A DNA stretch of 64,000 bases. It comes from Nitrospira sp. Its GTDB lineage: Bacteria; Nitrospirota; Nitrospiria; Nitrospirales; Nitrospiraceae. The translations under genes were made by a program, and so were the position numbers. Each line of letters opens with the position of its first letter. Positions within the stretch are counted from its first letter, which is position 1. Shown here in pieces: positions 28,050-36,523 of this stretch. The stretch covers positions 4,418,036 to 4,482,035 of the forward strand of contig CP060501.1 of assembly GCA_024760545.1 (NCBI GenBank), in the 5' to 3' direction. The notes beneath the pieces were generated by a model. The model had not been told where the DNA came from and made no database searches. It saw only the letters and a program-made list of their open reading frames with translations.

Positions 28050-28206
28050 TTATCGACTTGCCCAGGATTGGATCGGCACGGCGTGGATGGCGTTCTGTGG
28101 CGAACCCTCGATCACTTGATCGCTATAGGCGAGATTGATGTAGGTCTAGCGTTTCTTACCGAAATAGCGGACCACTTGCAGCCACGTCTGGTTGCGTGTC
28201 ATCGCG
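28050..28206 (-). pseudogene. CreA family remnant
   Basis: The minus strand reads WLQVVRYFGKKR, an in-frame TAG, then TYINLAYSDQVIEGSP and QNAIHAVPIQSW before TAA. This matches the C-terminal part of CreA proteins (small exported proteins of unknown role). The N-terminal two-thirds is missing. Confidence 0.65.
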
Positions 28207-28373
28207 GGCGGGGACGTCAGACACAAGAATGGAGAGTTGCCCTACGAACCAGACGGGCTACGTGCCGGGTAGCCATTCGCTTTTTGCACAAGGTGCGAGT
28301 ATCATCTAAAAAGTTCTCACATTTGTCGCGTGGCCAAGCCAACAATTGCTTGAGCCGCTTTAGGGGCGAGATC

Positions 28374-28520
28374 GTGTGGGATCTTCCTGAATGTACTCGA
28401 AAGTTAAAAACGTATATTAAAGTGGCATCCTTAGTCATAGGAATTGGCGGGGCCTTGTTCGTGTCAATCGCAATCGACAGCCATGTGCTTTGTAACAGTG
28501 ATGACATGGAAAAGAGGTGA
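28374..28520 (+). CDS. Possible 48-aa single-helix membrane protein
   Basis: GTG 28374 follows AGGGGCGAG. The frame contains one good membrane helix (VASLVIGIGGALFVSIAI) and ends 4 bp before the next tiny gene. It could be a genuine small membrane protein or a chance frame. Confidence 0.3.
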   Translation: MWDLPECTRKLKTYIKVASLVIGIGGALFVSIAIDSHVLCNSDDMEKR

Positions 28521-28524
28521 CTGT

Positions 28525-28617
28525 ATGATGCCATGGATTATCGAGCCGTTCTTGGTGGGAGCCATTCTCGGACTAACGTACATAGTTATATCTAAATGGC
28601 GGAGTTGGAGGGAGTAA
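28525..28617 (+). CDS. Possible 30-aa membrane peptide
   Basis: The product begins MMPWIIEPFLVGAILGLTYI and ends WRSWRE, a single helix with basic C-terminus. AGAGGTG precedes the ATG at good spacing. It resembles the general form of small bacterial membrane proteins. No homologue is known to me. Confidence 0.35.
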   Translation: MMPWIIEPFLVGAILGLTYIVISKWRSWRE

Positions 28618-29250
28618 CTGGTAACAAAGGAATTCTCAGCAGAAGTGAATAGGTGCGAGAGTCTTATCGTAGCCTGGTAGCTCTCCCGATCCTTTCTGAA
28701 GAAATTGTCATTCCAGCAAATAGAGTGCGTTTCCTGCTAGGCCCGCGTTTCAACCCGAACTGTTCACCCCGTACCCATCTCATAATACCCGCTAATGCAA
28801 AGATCCATTGCCTTGTCTCCAGCCTGACACGCTCCAATATATTTCAGCGGGCGTCTTCCACTTTCCACGGTTGTCTCAATCAACGTGTTGCGGTACTCGT
28901 GTATAAGGTCCTATACGTTTAGAAACTTGGGCCCAGCAAGCTCTGCCCCAAACAGAAGAACATATAATTGCAGACATGACAGCATCAGTGGCATTCATTC
29001 CAGTTGTCGGTGTAGGAGAAGCCGCGTAGAAGGGCCAAAACGGCTGACGGCCCGTGAACACAAATAGTCGTTTGGTAATGGGTACGTTAGCAAATGCTGG
29101 ATTCGTTTCCGCAAGCAGCCCCCATTGTTCATTCGGAATAGAAAGTGTTGAAAAGTCCTACCTACACACAAATATTGACGCCGAGCATGTAAGTATGTAC
29201 ATTTCCGTGCCCTATCCGTAGTATTTCGGCTAGAAACAGGAGAGATGACC
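28618..29250. other. Intergenic region, nothing recognised
   Basis: Both strands are interrupted and no ribosome-binding site with a plausible frame was found. Confidence 0.4.
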
Positions 29251-29466
29251 ATGAGTCACACAGGCAAATGCCCTCACTGCAATCAGGTTCTACAAAAGGT
29301 CAGTTTTGAGCAGCTTCCTATCCACCAGGGCAATCAGAAGAAATGGATCGGCGCAAGCATGGTCTGTCCTTTCTGTGAGAAGATTTTGAACGTTTCGGTT
29401 GATGCAATTGCGTTAAGGAACGACATCGTGAATCAAGTTGTCGATCACTTGAAGAGAGAAAAGTAG
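29251..29466 (+). CDS. Small zinc-ribbon protein (71 aa)
   Basis: It begins MSHTGKCPHCNQVLQ and contains MVCPFCEKILN, so two CxxC pairs can bind one zinc. The C-terminal half is an amphipathic helix (RNDIVNQVVDHLKREK). AGGAG is placed best for ATG 29251; another ATG lies 6 bp upstream. The function is unknown. Confidence 0.65.
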   Translation: MSHTGKCPHCNQVLQKVSFEQLPIHQGNQKKWIGASMVCPFCEKILNVSVDAIALRNDIVNQVVDHLKREK

Positions 29467-29563
29467 TACTGCCCAAGACTGCGGTCTCAAACCGTTGCAA
29501 CAGGGGGCCACAAGTTGCAACCTACTGTACTACTCATCCCCTCGCCAGCCACCCAACCAAACC

Positions 29564-29630
29564 GGCGCACCCGTCCGCCCTCAGGGAAAGTGCTCCATTG
29601 CAACACCAGGATCAAAACCATACCGGATCA
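29564..29630 (+). repeat. Dispersed intergenic element, copy B (partial)
   Basis: It has GGCGCACCCGTCCGCC and CATTGCAACACCAGGAT, two blocks of the element, but lacks the GACTCTTTT block. It overlaps the 3' end of the REC remnant. Confidence 0.4.
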
Positions 29631-29790
29631 TGCTGAGCATTTCCTCCATGCCAAAGGGCTTGCGAAGGGTGTGACGGGCTCCCAATAGCCTGGCAGTACT
29701 GAGCACACTCCGCTCACCGTCCATCCCAGAAACGGCAATGACCTTGGCGTTCAGAAATTCATGGGTGAGCTCGATGATCGTGACGAACTA
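29581..29790 (-). pseudogene. Receiver-domain remnant (C-terminal half)
   Basis: The minus frame reads NAKVIAVSGMDGERS, LGARHTLRKPFGMEEMLSMI, matching the second half of the REC protein at 49,833 (VKVIAMSGE, LGARHVLQKPFN). The N-terminal half with the phospho-acceptor Asp is missing and no start is present. Confidence 0.65.
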
Positions 29791-29976
29791 GCCACTATGT
29801 GTTTTCCTAGTAGGATGCTCTCACCGCATAGAACTATTCTAAAGTAAGCAACCTGCGTTTAAGTCGTCGCAGGTCACGACGTGAGTTTGTGAAGGCTACT
29901 TGTTTCTGTCCAATCTGGGATGGATCAGATGGCTGTTCGGTGTCTAGACCAGTCTCACTAGAAAGGGGAGGATGTC

Positions 29977-30309
29977 ATGAGAGGAAAGAACCTAGTAACA
30001 GTTGGATTCTTGTCGATGCTGGCTGCAACCCTAATCTTGAGCCCTTTCGACAGCTTCGCTGCTGACCCACAGGGAAACAAGGGGAGCACAAAGGAGAATG
30101 CGGCGTCCAAGAGCAGGAAGGAAGCGGGAAGTCAGGAGAGAGTGGATGTCATGGAGCAAGTCCCGAAGAAAGGGGCGCAGCCCGACAGCATGACACCCGG
30201 AAAGGAGAAAAGAAAGGATGTCATCGAGGATGTCGGCTCCAACGGTGATGTCTATCCATCCACCGGGGGGTCAACGAGAAAGGATGTCATCGATACGATC
30301 AGAAACTAG
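29977..30309 (+). CDS. Exported charged protein with repeated DVI motifs
   Basis: This 110-aa protein has a signal peptide (VGFLSMLAATLILSPFDSFAAD) and then a lysine/glutamate-rich, probably disordered part with repeats of RxDVxE and KRKDVIEDV, TRKDVIDTI. GGGGAGGATGTC precedes the ATG. The function is unknown. Confidence 0.6.
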   Translation: MRGKNLVTVGFLSMLAATLILSPFDSFAADPQGNKGSTKENAASKSRKEAGSQERVDVMEQVPKKGAQPDSMTPGKEKRKDVIEDVGSNGDVYPSTGGSTRKDVIDTIRN

Positions 30310-30390
30310 CACCAGAGTCTAAGGTTTATATAGTGAGCCCCTAAGGTCTTGCTGCGACGCCTAAGTGCGTTCAGGTTCTGACAGTACCAG

Positions 30391-30476
30391 CTGGACAAAG
30401 TGTTGCTGCGGGTGACCTGGACAAGGCCTATGTGACCGGCTAAGGCCATACGACGACGTTGCAGCGTACGCATTGA
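30391..30476 (+). pseudogene. 3' fragment of the 13,544/27,236 family gene
   Basis: The sequence from CTGGACAAAGTG to the TGA matches the end of the 13,544 gene, including the GGCCATACGACGACGTTGCA block. It has an extra base and a TAA where the intact gene has CAA. It lies directly before the metallothionein-like gene. Confidence 0.65.
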
Positions 30477-30486
30477 GGCGACAATC

Positions 30487-30630
30487 ATGACCGAAAAGCA
30501 ATGCGCCCATCCTCAGTGTAAATGTCCCGCTAAGGCGGGAAAAGAATTTTGCTCCGACGAATGCCGCACTGGCCGCACCGAGGGTAATGCGTGTGCCTGC
30601 AACCACCCGGGCTGTCGGACCGCCAAGTAA
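30487..30630 (+). CDS. Metallothionein-like protein (47 aa)
   Basis: The product has nine cysteines and two histidines in the order CAHPQCKC, FCSDECRTG, ACACNHPGC. This is the layout of bacterial metallothioneins (SmtA/BmtA-like, Metallothio_Pro), which chelate Zn, Cd or Cu in the cytoplasm. The central lysine-rich segment before FCSDEC is also typical. No clear ribosome-binding site precedes the ATG. The gene follows a decayed gene fragment by 10 bp. Confidence 0.75.
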   Translation: MTEKQCAHPQCKCPAKAGKEFCSDECRTGRTEGNACACNHPGCRTAK

Positions 30631-30797
30631 AGCTGGTGGTTTGGTTCTCGGAACGAGGGCAGAGCAGCAGGTCAGGTTGTCCCAAAAGCACGGCTGGGTG
30701 ATATTGAATTGCTTGGCGAAGCTGGGAATGGCGAGGAGGCGGTCTAGTATTAATCAGCTACGCAACAGAGACACCCTGAATTCTGCGAGGAGCAGCA

Positions 30798-31211
30798 ATG
30801 TTCGTCCTGTTGAAGTCCTACTTCAAAACACTCCCGGCCCTCCTCCTGCTCTTGACCCTCGGGTGCGTTACATCCATCCCCCCTGTCACTCCTGAACAGA
30901 TCGCGAGAGCGGACTATGGCAAAGTCCCTGCTCGAACAATCTATCAGGAGGCCGTGAAGGATTATATGCAAGGTGTGCTGTTTGATCCGTACACCGCCTA
31001 CTATCGATTCTTCGGAGAGCCACAGAAGGGGTACGTGCGCATCTCGGGGACGAAAAACCCTTCTCCGGTGTTTGGCTATCTTGTGCAGGTGGGCATCGAT
31101 GCGAAGAATCTAAAGGGCAGCTACGTCGGCGAGCACCCGTATCGATTCTTTATCAAGAACGAAACCCTCTATCTGCTGAATTCGTCTGACAACGCCGAGG
31201 TCGTGCCGTAG
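30798..31211 (+). CDS. Small lipoprotein
   Basis: This 137-aa protein has a lipobox (LLLTLGCV) and a mature domain with VKDYMQGVLFDPYTAYYRF, KGYVRISGTKNPSPVFGYLVQVG and YVGEHPYRFFIKNE. The FDPYTA and NSFGGYxG-like pattern resembles small periplasmic proteins found widely in proteobacteria. GAGGAGCAGCA precedes the ATG. The function is unknown. Confidence 0.65.
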   Translation: MFVLLKSYFKTLPALLLLLTLGCVTSIPPVTPEQIARADYGKVPARTIYQEAVKDYMQGVLFDPYTAYYRFFGEPQKGYVRISGTKNPSPVFGYLVQVGIDAKNLKGSYVGEHPYRFFIKNETLYLLNSSDNAEVVP

Positions 31212-31363
31212 AAACCGGCGAAGGCCTACCTCGCTTCCAGATTTACAATGGATCAATGAGTCTGAAGCTCAAGTCGTTCAATGCTGGGAAACCGCAGAAG
31301 AGGCTGTCGCGGCGAGATTAGCTAAACACAAAACAACATTGATTCACGCTGATGGAGTGAGAC

Positions 31364-31579
31364 ATGGAAACCTTATACAAAGGAAGAAAGATTTCCACTG
31401 CGGTGCGTCATATGGGAAGCAACTGGCTGCTCATCACGACTATCTGGCCAGCGGCATCGAACGAGACTGACGATCCGCAGGCGATACAGACGATTGGCGT
31501 ACCCAGCCAATCTGAAAAGGAAGCCCATGCCAAAGCGCTCGAAACTGGACAGCGATTGATTGATGCTAATTGTATTTAG
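31364..31579 (+). CDS. YKG-type small protein
   Basis: This 71-aa protein starts METLYKGRKISTAV, has NWLLITTIWPAASNETDD and ends EAHAKALETGQRLIDANC. It is closest to the protein at 17,959-18,219. GGAGTGAG precedes the ATG. Confidence 0.65.
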   Translation: METLYKGRKISTAVRHMGSNWLLITTIWPAASNETDDPQAIQTIGVPSQSEKEAHAKALETGQRLIDANCI

Positions 31580-31614
31580 CCGTTGCCCCTTCCATTTTGG
31601 TGGGGGGATACCTA

Positions 31615-31800
31615 ATGGACAACATCGTGAAGGAGGTCCCGACCTCTATCCCAATATCACAGAGGCGGTCAAAATGGAGGCGCATGGGAAGAGCTTCGCA
31701 TCCCATCAGGAATGGCAATGGTTCCCTAACCCAGTATTACCACTCTGAAGCACCGGGTATATCAAGATGAAAGAACTCCTAATCAAGGTAAATGAACGGT
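31615..31800 (+). pseudogene. Frameshifted relative of the 62-aa protein at 18,745
   Basis: It starts ATGGACAACATCGTG and matches the 18,745 gene, but single-base losses split the homology over two frames: DLYPNITEAVKMEAHGKSF in one and IRNGNGSLTQYY in the other. The end is also disrupted. Confidence 0.6.
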
Positions 31801-31996
31801 TCCTATTTCCCTCTGACCGATTGTTAACGATCACCTAGGCTCGCCCATCTCCGGCGCTGTCTTCTCTATTAACTGAATCATATCGGGTCGCCTCTCCGGG
31901 ACTTCACTCTCACTCAGCGGTCAGGCCTCCGGATTGACTCCATTACCGATTCTGGCAGAATGCTGCGTCGTTTATGCTCGGGAAAGGAGGCACCCA

Positions 31997-32160
31997 ATGC
32001 AACTGGCGAAAGAAGTGAAAACATTCTCCGTAGCTTGTGAACACATTCTCGCCGCCATTGCCCAGCACAGAGCGCTCACGAAGGATGAGCCCTCATGATC
32101 GAATACTATTGCGTGGAGATACTCTCCAAGATCGCGCCATTCATGACCAAACCAGGATGA
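31997..32160 (+). pseudogene. Frameshifted RDEI-type gene
   Basis: A good AGGAGG site precedes ATG. The first frame gives LAKEVKTFSVACEHILAAIA then ALTKDEPS and a stop. A one-base shift continues with MIEYYCVEILSKIAP to TGA 32160, completing the family pattern. Confidence 0.55.
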
Positions 32161-32185
32161 TCATCCCGTCCGATTCGTTTAGAGC

Positions 32186-32349
32186 AATACGACCGAACAT
32201 CAAATCTTGATCAATAGGTGTTGATCAATAGGAGGTTTGGAGAACATACGCTACGTGAAATTAGGGCACCGCTTACCCGCCTCGGTCTTTCATTCAAGCC
32301 ATCTGAAGAACCAGTTGCTCACACTACGGTGAGCCGGCTAACCCCCTGA
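32186..32349 (+). pseudogene. 3' remnant of an HTH/alpha-CTD-like gene
   Basis: It matches 37,110-37,261 closely (EHTLREIRA-type end and LTRLGLSFKPSEE) but the N-terminal part is absent. A tandem 14-bp duplication of TTGATCAATAGG near 32,205-32,232 disrupts the frame. The repeat continues downstream to about 32,540, including an end fragment of the 37,330 receiver-like gene. Confidence 0.6.
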
Positions 32350-32563
32350 AGCAATATTGGTATACCGTCCATCCGTCATGGGGTGAGGCAATGCTTCAGT
32401 AGCTGAGACCATAAGACTTACTGTGCAGGACCGTCTTTGCACAGAGTGAGGAGCCGGTCTAACGCTCGCTTGCTCGTGTGCTATTCAAGTGAGGCCGCCA
32501 CATCGAAGCATAAAGCTGCTTCCTCCATTATTGCGTTCAGGTGCATACCTGCATCGATACGGC

Positions 32564-32579
32564 CTAGGGGTATCCCTAC
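32564..32579. promoter_or_regulatory. Palindromic site CTAGG-N6-CCTAC
   Basis: One-mismatch palindrome 82 bp upstream of the repeat lipoprotein gene at 32,662. Confidence 0.4.
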
Positions 32580-32661
32580 TTCCTTGCGAATCTAGACTTA
32601 TTCATAGATGGACTTGTCGCGGGTTGAATAGCTTTATTCCTTCATGACTTCATAAAGGCCC

Positions 32662-34692
32662 ATGGTTCGAATCACGCATCCATTACTCGCCGGTGCTGGA
32701 CAGTATCTAGCCGCCGCTTTTCTTGTTGCACTCGGGTTGAGCGCCTCTGGGTGTGGCGACTCGGCGTCCGTTAACCCAGCAGTGGAACTCAGCAGGCTGA
32801 CCGTCAGCCCCGGCACACTTCAACCGGGGTTTAGCAGCGAAACAACCTCATACCGCGTCGATCTGACCAACGACATTACGACTGTGACCGTCACCGCCCA
32901 AGCGGCAGTCTCGGGCGATACCGTGACGATTAATGGTCACGCGACGACAAGTCGTACCATCACCCTCGATCCGGCCGGGCAAACGACCGTCGTCAATATT
33001 GTAGTTTCAGAATCACCCAATAATTCGAGAACCTATACTATCCGTCTGATCAGAGCAGGACTAGTTGGAAACAACTCATTACAGAGCTTGGGGGTTTCCT
33101 CTGGAGCACTGGCTCCCGCATTCGATGCGAACGTGCAAACCTATACCGTTAGTGTTGCCAACAACGTCGGAAGCCTCAATGTCACCTCCACACTGTCGGA
33201 TCCTGCTGCAACGATGACCGTGAATGGACAGGCCGCGCTCTCTGGTCAAGCCCGTGCAATCACCCTGAATGACCCGGGCCAAAGCACGAGCATCACGATT
33301 ATCGTGACAGCCCAGAACGGCAATGACAAAGCCTACCTGGTGATGGTGAGCCGTGGAGTGTCAAACAATAACAATTTGCAGAGTCTGACCATCTCACCGG
33401 GAGCGTTAACCCCCCCTTTCAGCGCCGGTACCGTCGGCTACACGATCAATGTGGCAAGTACCGTGAACAGCGTGACGGTAACCCCCAGCGTGCAAGATAG
33501 CGCAGCAAGCATGACCGTGAATGGCCAAGCCACGAACTCAGGTCAGGCTCGAGCCATTACGTTGAACGGGCCGGGAGCAAATACCTTTATCAATATCATC
33601 GTGAACTCTCAGAGCGGCCCCTCCAAAACCTATTCTGTGAACGTGCTGCGTGCCGCTCTCGTTGGGAACAACAACCTCTCAGCGTTGACAGTGTCGTCCG
33701 GTTCCTTATCTCCTGTCTTCAATTCCGGTACGGAAGACTACTCTGTGAGTGTGACACCCGATGTCACTACCGTCACGGTGACGCCTGCACTTCAAAATTC
33801 TAGTTCCACTATGACGGTGAACGGGACACCCACCACCTCTGGCCAGGCTCGCCCCGTTACATTGCGTGCAGCGGGGTTGAGTACCCTGATCAATATAGTG
33901 GTGACGGCGCAGAACGGAACTCAGAGGACCTATACGGTGGAAGTCGATCGTGCCGCATTGGGTGGGAACAACAACCTGTCGGCCTTGAGCGTATCTCCAG
34001 GCTCTTTGGCTCCTGCGTTTGTACCAAGCACTCTGACCTACACGGTGAACGTGGCAAACTCCGTCACCAGCGTGAATGTCGCTGCAACCAAAGCCGATGC
34101 CAATGCGGTGATATCTGAAGACGTGACAGCCGGAGCAGGAACAGCCACCGGCCAAGCAACCATACAACTCGGTGGGGAGGGGACAGCGACTCTTGTGTTG
34201 ATCGCGGTCACTGCCTCGAATGGCAGCTCCAAGACGTACCGAATCACCGTGGCCCGAGCCTCGTCATCGAGCAACAACAACTTGTCAGCCCTATCTGTCT
34301 CGCCAGGGTCCTTAACGCCTTCCTTTGCAGCGGGCAGAGAGGACTACACCACAGATGTAGCCAGCGATGTCACGAGCATGAACCTTTCGGCTACGAAGGC
34401 CGACGCGAATGCCGTGCTGTCCGGCTCAGTGAGCGCCGGGACAGGGGTTTCCACAGGACAAGCCACCATTCCATTAAACGGAGCTGGAACCAGTACTTCT
34501 GTCTCCATCACGGTGACCGCTGCGAATGGCAGTTCGAAGACCTATTCCATCACCGTAAATCGTGCGGCCAATGGAGACGAGGACAATAATGGCGGCAACC
34601 GGGGGAACGGGAGTAACAGAGGAAATGGAGGAAACAATGGGAATGGAGGAAATAACGGAAATGGAAACAACAAAAATAAGGAAGATGACTAA
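32662..34692 (+). CDS. Lipoprotein with tandem cadherin-like beta-sandwich repeats
   Basis: This 676-aa protein has a lipobox (LGLSASGC, Cys31) followed by about seven repeats of some 90-100 residues. Each has the form NNNLSALSVSPGSLxPxF, Y-V-VA--V-SV-VT, then V-A-NGSSKTYxIxVxRA, as in the bacterial cadherin-like beta-sandwich domain (PF12733). The last two repeats differ by an AGxGxxTGQATI insertion. The C-terminus is an Asn/Gly-rich repeat ending NKNKEDD. It is likely a surface-anchored adhesion or matrix protein. Its 3' 946 bp and the following 251 bp recur identically at the window end. Confidence 0.85.
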   Translation: MVRITHPLLAGAGQYLAAAFLVALGLSASGCGDSASVNPAVELSRLTVSPGTLQPGFSSETTSYRVDLTNDITTVTVTAQAAVSGDTVTINGHATTSRTITLDPAGQTTVVNIVVSESPNNSRTYTIRLIRAGLVGNNSLQSLGVSSGALAPAFDANVQTYTVSVANNVGSLNVTSTLSDPAATMTVNGQAALSGQARAITLNDPGQSTSITIIVTAQNGNDKAYLVMVSRGVSNNNNLQSLTISPGALTPPFSAGTVGYTINVASTVNSVTVTPSVQDSAASMTVNGQATNSGQARAITLNGPGANTFINIIVNSQSGPSKTYSVNVLRAALVGNNNLSALTVSSGSLSPVFNSGTEDYSVSVTPDVTTVTVTPALQNSSSTMTVNGTPTTSGQARPVTLRAAGLSTLINIVVTAQNGTQRTYTVEVDRAALGGNNNLSALSVSPGSLAPAFVPSTLTYTVNVANSVTSVNVAATKADANAVISEDVTAGAGTATGQATIQLGGEGTATLVLIAVTASNGSSKTYRITVARASSSSNNNLSALSVSPGSLTPSFAAGREDYTTDVASDVTSMNLSATKADANAVLSGSVSAGTGVSTGQATIPLNGAGTSTSVSITVTAANGSSKTYSITVNRAANGDEDNNGGNRGNGSNRGNGGNNGNGGNNGNGNNKNKEDD

Positions 34693-34943
34693 TGCAACTT
34701 GCTACGCATATATCCGACCAGCTCGGGCCATACACTCATGAGACTCTTCTCCCATTAACACGTTTCTTTCCATTTTCTGTAACAACGATCAGCAGGCATA
34801 CGTACTGACATGGGTCGGTCTTCATCACCGTGACCACCTACGAAGCCGCTTTGATATAGGATGCTCGTTTCCAACCTGACCGCAGCCTGCCCTTTACCAA
34901 GACTTTGAGGCGCTGGAGCTCTTCAACCACGCGCTCCCACTCC
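33747..34943. repeat. Long direct repeat, copy 1
   Basis: This 1,197-bp stretch matches 62,804-64,000 at a constant offset of 29,057 with no difference that I could see. It covers the 3' half of the repeat lipoprotein gene and the 3' part of the next minus-strand gene. The second copy continues past the window. Confidence 0.9.
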
Positions 34944-35218
34944 TCTAATTTGTTCAAATCATCTTGGCAACTGGTGTCTGCGAGCCAGACTTGGAACAGG
35001 GCAAGGTTTGCGATCTGCTCCTGGTTTGTCGGTTGTGCAAGGATAGAGGGATCGTTATTGATGAGTCCTCTGAGATGGGGGCAAAGACTTCCGAGTTCTG
35101 CGAGCTCACACGAACAGCTCACAATGAGCTCTTTCTCCGTCCATTCTGCGTTCACCTCAGAGGGAAAATGCGAGGAGAACTCATCGACGCAATACAGGGA
35201 CAGTTCCTGTTCATTCAC
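34838..35218 (-). CDS. Conserved protein with SWIM-like cysteine cluster
   Basis: This 126-aa protein has LIVSCSCELAELGSLCPHLRG, a CxC...CxH arrangement like SWIM zinc fingers, then a helical C-terminal half (DLNKLEEWERVVEELQRL). SWIM-type motifs bind DNA or protein partners. It starts at GTG 35218 with GAGCG upstream. It converges on the repeat lipoprotein gene, and its 3' end is within the duplicated segment. Confidence 0.6.
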   Translation of the reverse strand: MNEQELSLYCVDEFSSHFPSEVNAEWTEKELIVSCSCELAELGSLCPHLRGLINNDPSILAQPTNQEQIANLALFQVWLADTSCQDDLNKLEEWERVVEELQRLKVLVKGRLRSGWKRASYIKAAS

Positions 35219-35441
35219 AATTGCCGCTCGCTCTCTGCCAGGCGGTCATCTATTACAAGTGTTTATAAGGCAGTCTAAGATTGGACGGGTTGTACATCAT
35301 GGGGTAGCCAGCGTGCAATAGAAAACGAGCAGGTATATTGCTATAGCCTGAGACTTTACTTAGGAACACTTATTGGCGCTGGATATGTTCTCACGCATAT
35401 ACATGCATATAAATACGTATGAACACGACACGCAGCATCAA

Positions 35442-35457
35442 CTAGGAGAGTTGCTAG
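35442..35457. promoter_or_regulatory. Palindromic site CTAGG-N6-GCTAG
   Basis: One-mismatch palindrome ending 95 bp before the RDEI-type gene at 35,553. Confidence 0.55.
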
Positions 35458-35552
35458 TTCAGAAGATACCCTTCCGAATGCATAACTAAGCCGGTCCTAT
35501 AGCAATGCATCCATATTGACCGCCATCACGATCGCAGAAGAGCGGCTCTCTC

Positions 35553-35726
35553 ATGACCTTACGTGATGAGATTCGGCATTTTATGGTCATATCGGAAACC
35601 TTGCTCGACGGCTCCATCAAAGCAGAGGACCTGACATACATCGAACTCGAACTTCTCCAGTATTATCTATGCAGGGTTGGCCAGAAGTTCACGACCCACC
35701 CTAAACTGACGCATTCGTCCTTGTGA
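35553..35726 (+). CDS. RDEI-type small helical protein (57 aa, shortened)
   Basis: It reads LRDEIRHFMVISETLLDGSI, LTYIELELLQYYL, VGQKF and ends at TGA 35724. The copy at 58,681 continues in the same frame for twenty more residues, and here the frame after TGA still reads DNGDVPSQSLPSGS, so the tail was lost by a stop mutation. The conserved helical part is intact. Confidence 0.55.
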   Translation: MTLRDEIRHFMVISETLLDGSIKAEDLTYIELELLQYYLCRVGQKFTTHPKLTHSSL

Positions 35727-35889
35727 GACAATGGCGATGTCCCATCGCAATCATTGCCGAGCGGGTCAATGGTCAGGGGAGAGTAACGTATATGAGCAAT
35801 GTTCACCGCCAACGAGTTTGTGTCTGACGACACATCGAACATACTGTTCAGACTGAGCCACTACCAGCTTATGGCTGAGAGACGAAAAG

Positions 35890-36255
35890 ATGGCCAATAC
35901 TATCAGAGGCTTCTTCGGCATGCTCGCACACGCGGAACAAACAAAGTTCGAACTCGCAACCCTTAGGAAGGTTCCCACGATCGAGATGCAGGTCTACGAT
36001 CACGTCGGCTTTCAGCCCACCAGCCATACCGACATGTCTCCGAATGGTTTCTTCGCGAGCCTCAAGCACGTACTTGGAATCGATCCATCGAGTCAGCCTC
36101 TGCCCCCAGAAGGCGTTCGGCGTGGCGGACCGGTCCTTGAGGTCCAAGCCGAGGAGCGTTACCTCAATGCGATTGCCGAGACGTTGGACCGATGCGGAGC
36201 GGAGGATATCTTCAGCTTCACGACAGCGGAGCGGATGGGTGGACAACAGGGGTAA
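35890..36255 (+). CDS. Unknown protein, module partner of RDEI gene (121 aa)
   Basis: It begins MANTIRGFFGMLAHAEQTKF and contains VGFQPTSHTDMSPNGFFASL, then VRRGGPVLEVQAEERYLNAIAE. The last part looks like a long helix. The paralogue at 59,018-59,380 has the same ends but a different middle because of paired frameshifts, so this copy appears to be the intact form. It follows an RDEI-type gene and a short trace of ATGAGCAATGTTCACCG. The function is unknown. Confidence 0.6.
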   Translation: MANTIRGFFGMLAHAEQTKFELATLRKVPTIEMQVYDHVGFQPTSHTDMSPNGFFASLKHVLGIDPSSQPLPPEGVRRGGPVLEVQAEERYLNAIAETLDRCGAEDIFSFTTAERMGGQQG

Positions 36256-36322
36256 TTTAGCCAGAATCATGGCTGGCAGAGAACGGTGGGACCAAGTCGA
36301 TAGTCAGGGGAAAGCTGCCATC

Positions 36323-36400
36323 CGTCATAGTACTGAGACTCTTTTAGGCTTCCAGCGCCAGGAGAAAGGGAAGGTGGTGTCGGCCCTGCCAAGACTCCCT
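36323..36400 (+). repeat. Dispersed intergenic element, copy C
   Basis: It shows CCGTCATAG, TGAGACTCTTTTAGG, a CCAGCGCCAGGA block and GAAAGGGAAGGTGGTGT. Confidence 0.5.
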
Positions 36401-36523
36401 CCCTGTTCAGTGTTCTCCCTAGTCGCGCTCAATGAGTCTGGATAGGTAATCTTTAACAGAGAGTTCAGCCAAGGCTGCCCCCTGGCTTGGCTTCACTACT
36501 ATCTCTCTAGGAATCTCTCGCCT

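Noticed and set aside
28068-28520. A 150-residue plus-strand frame.
   Set aside because: Most of it is antisense to the CreA remnant. Only its last 48 codons could be a separate small protein.
32660-32690. GGTTCGAATC, like a tRNA T-loop.
   Set aside because: No acceptor, D or anticodon stems can be drawn around it, and it is inside the start of the repeat lipoprotein gene.
33747-34692. CRISPR-like or satellite repeats in the Gly/Asn-rich and repeat-domain coding region.
   Set aside because: The periodicity is in the protein domains and codons; there are no regular spacers.
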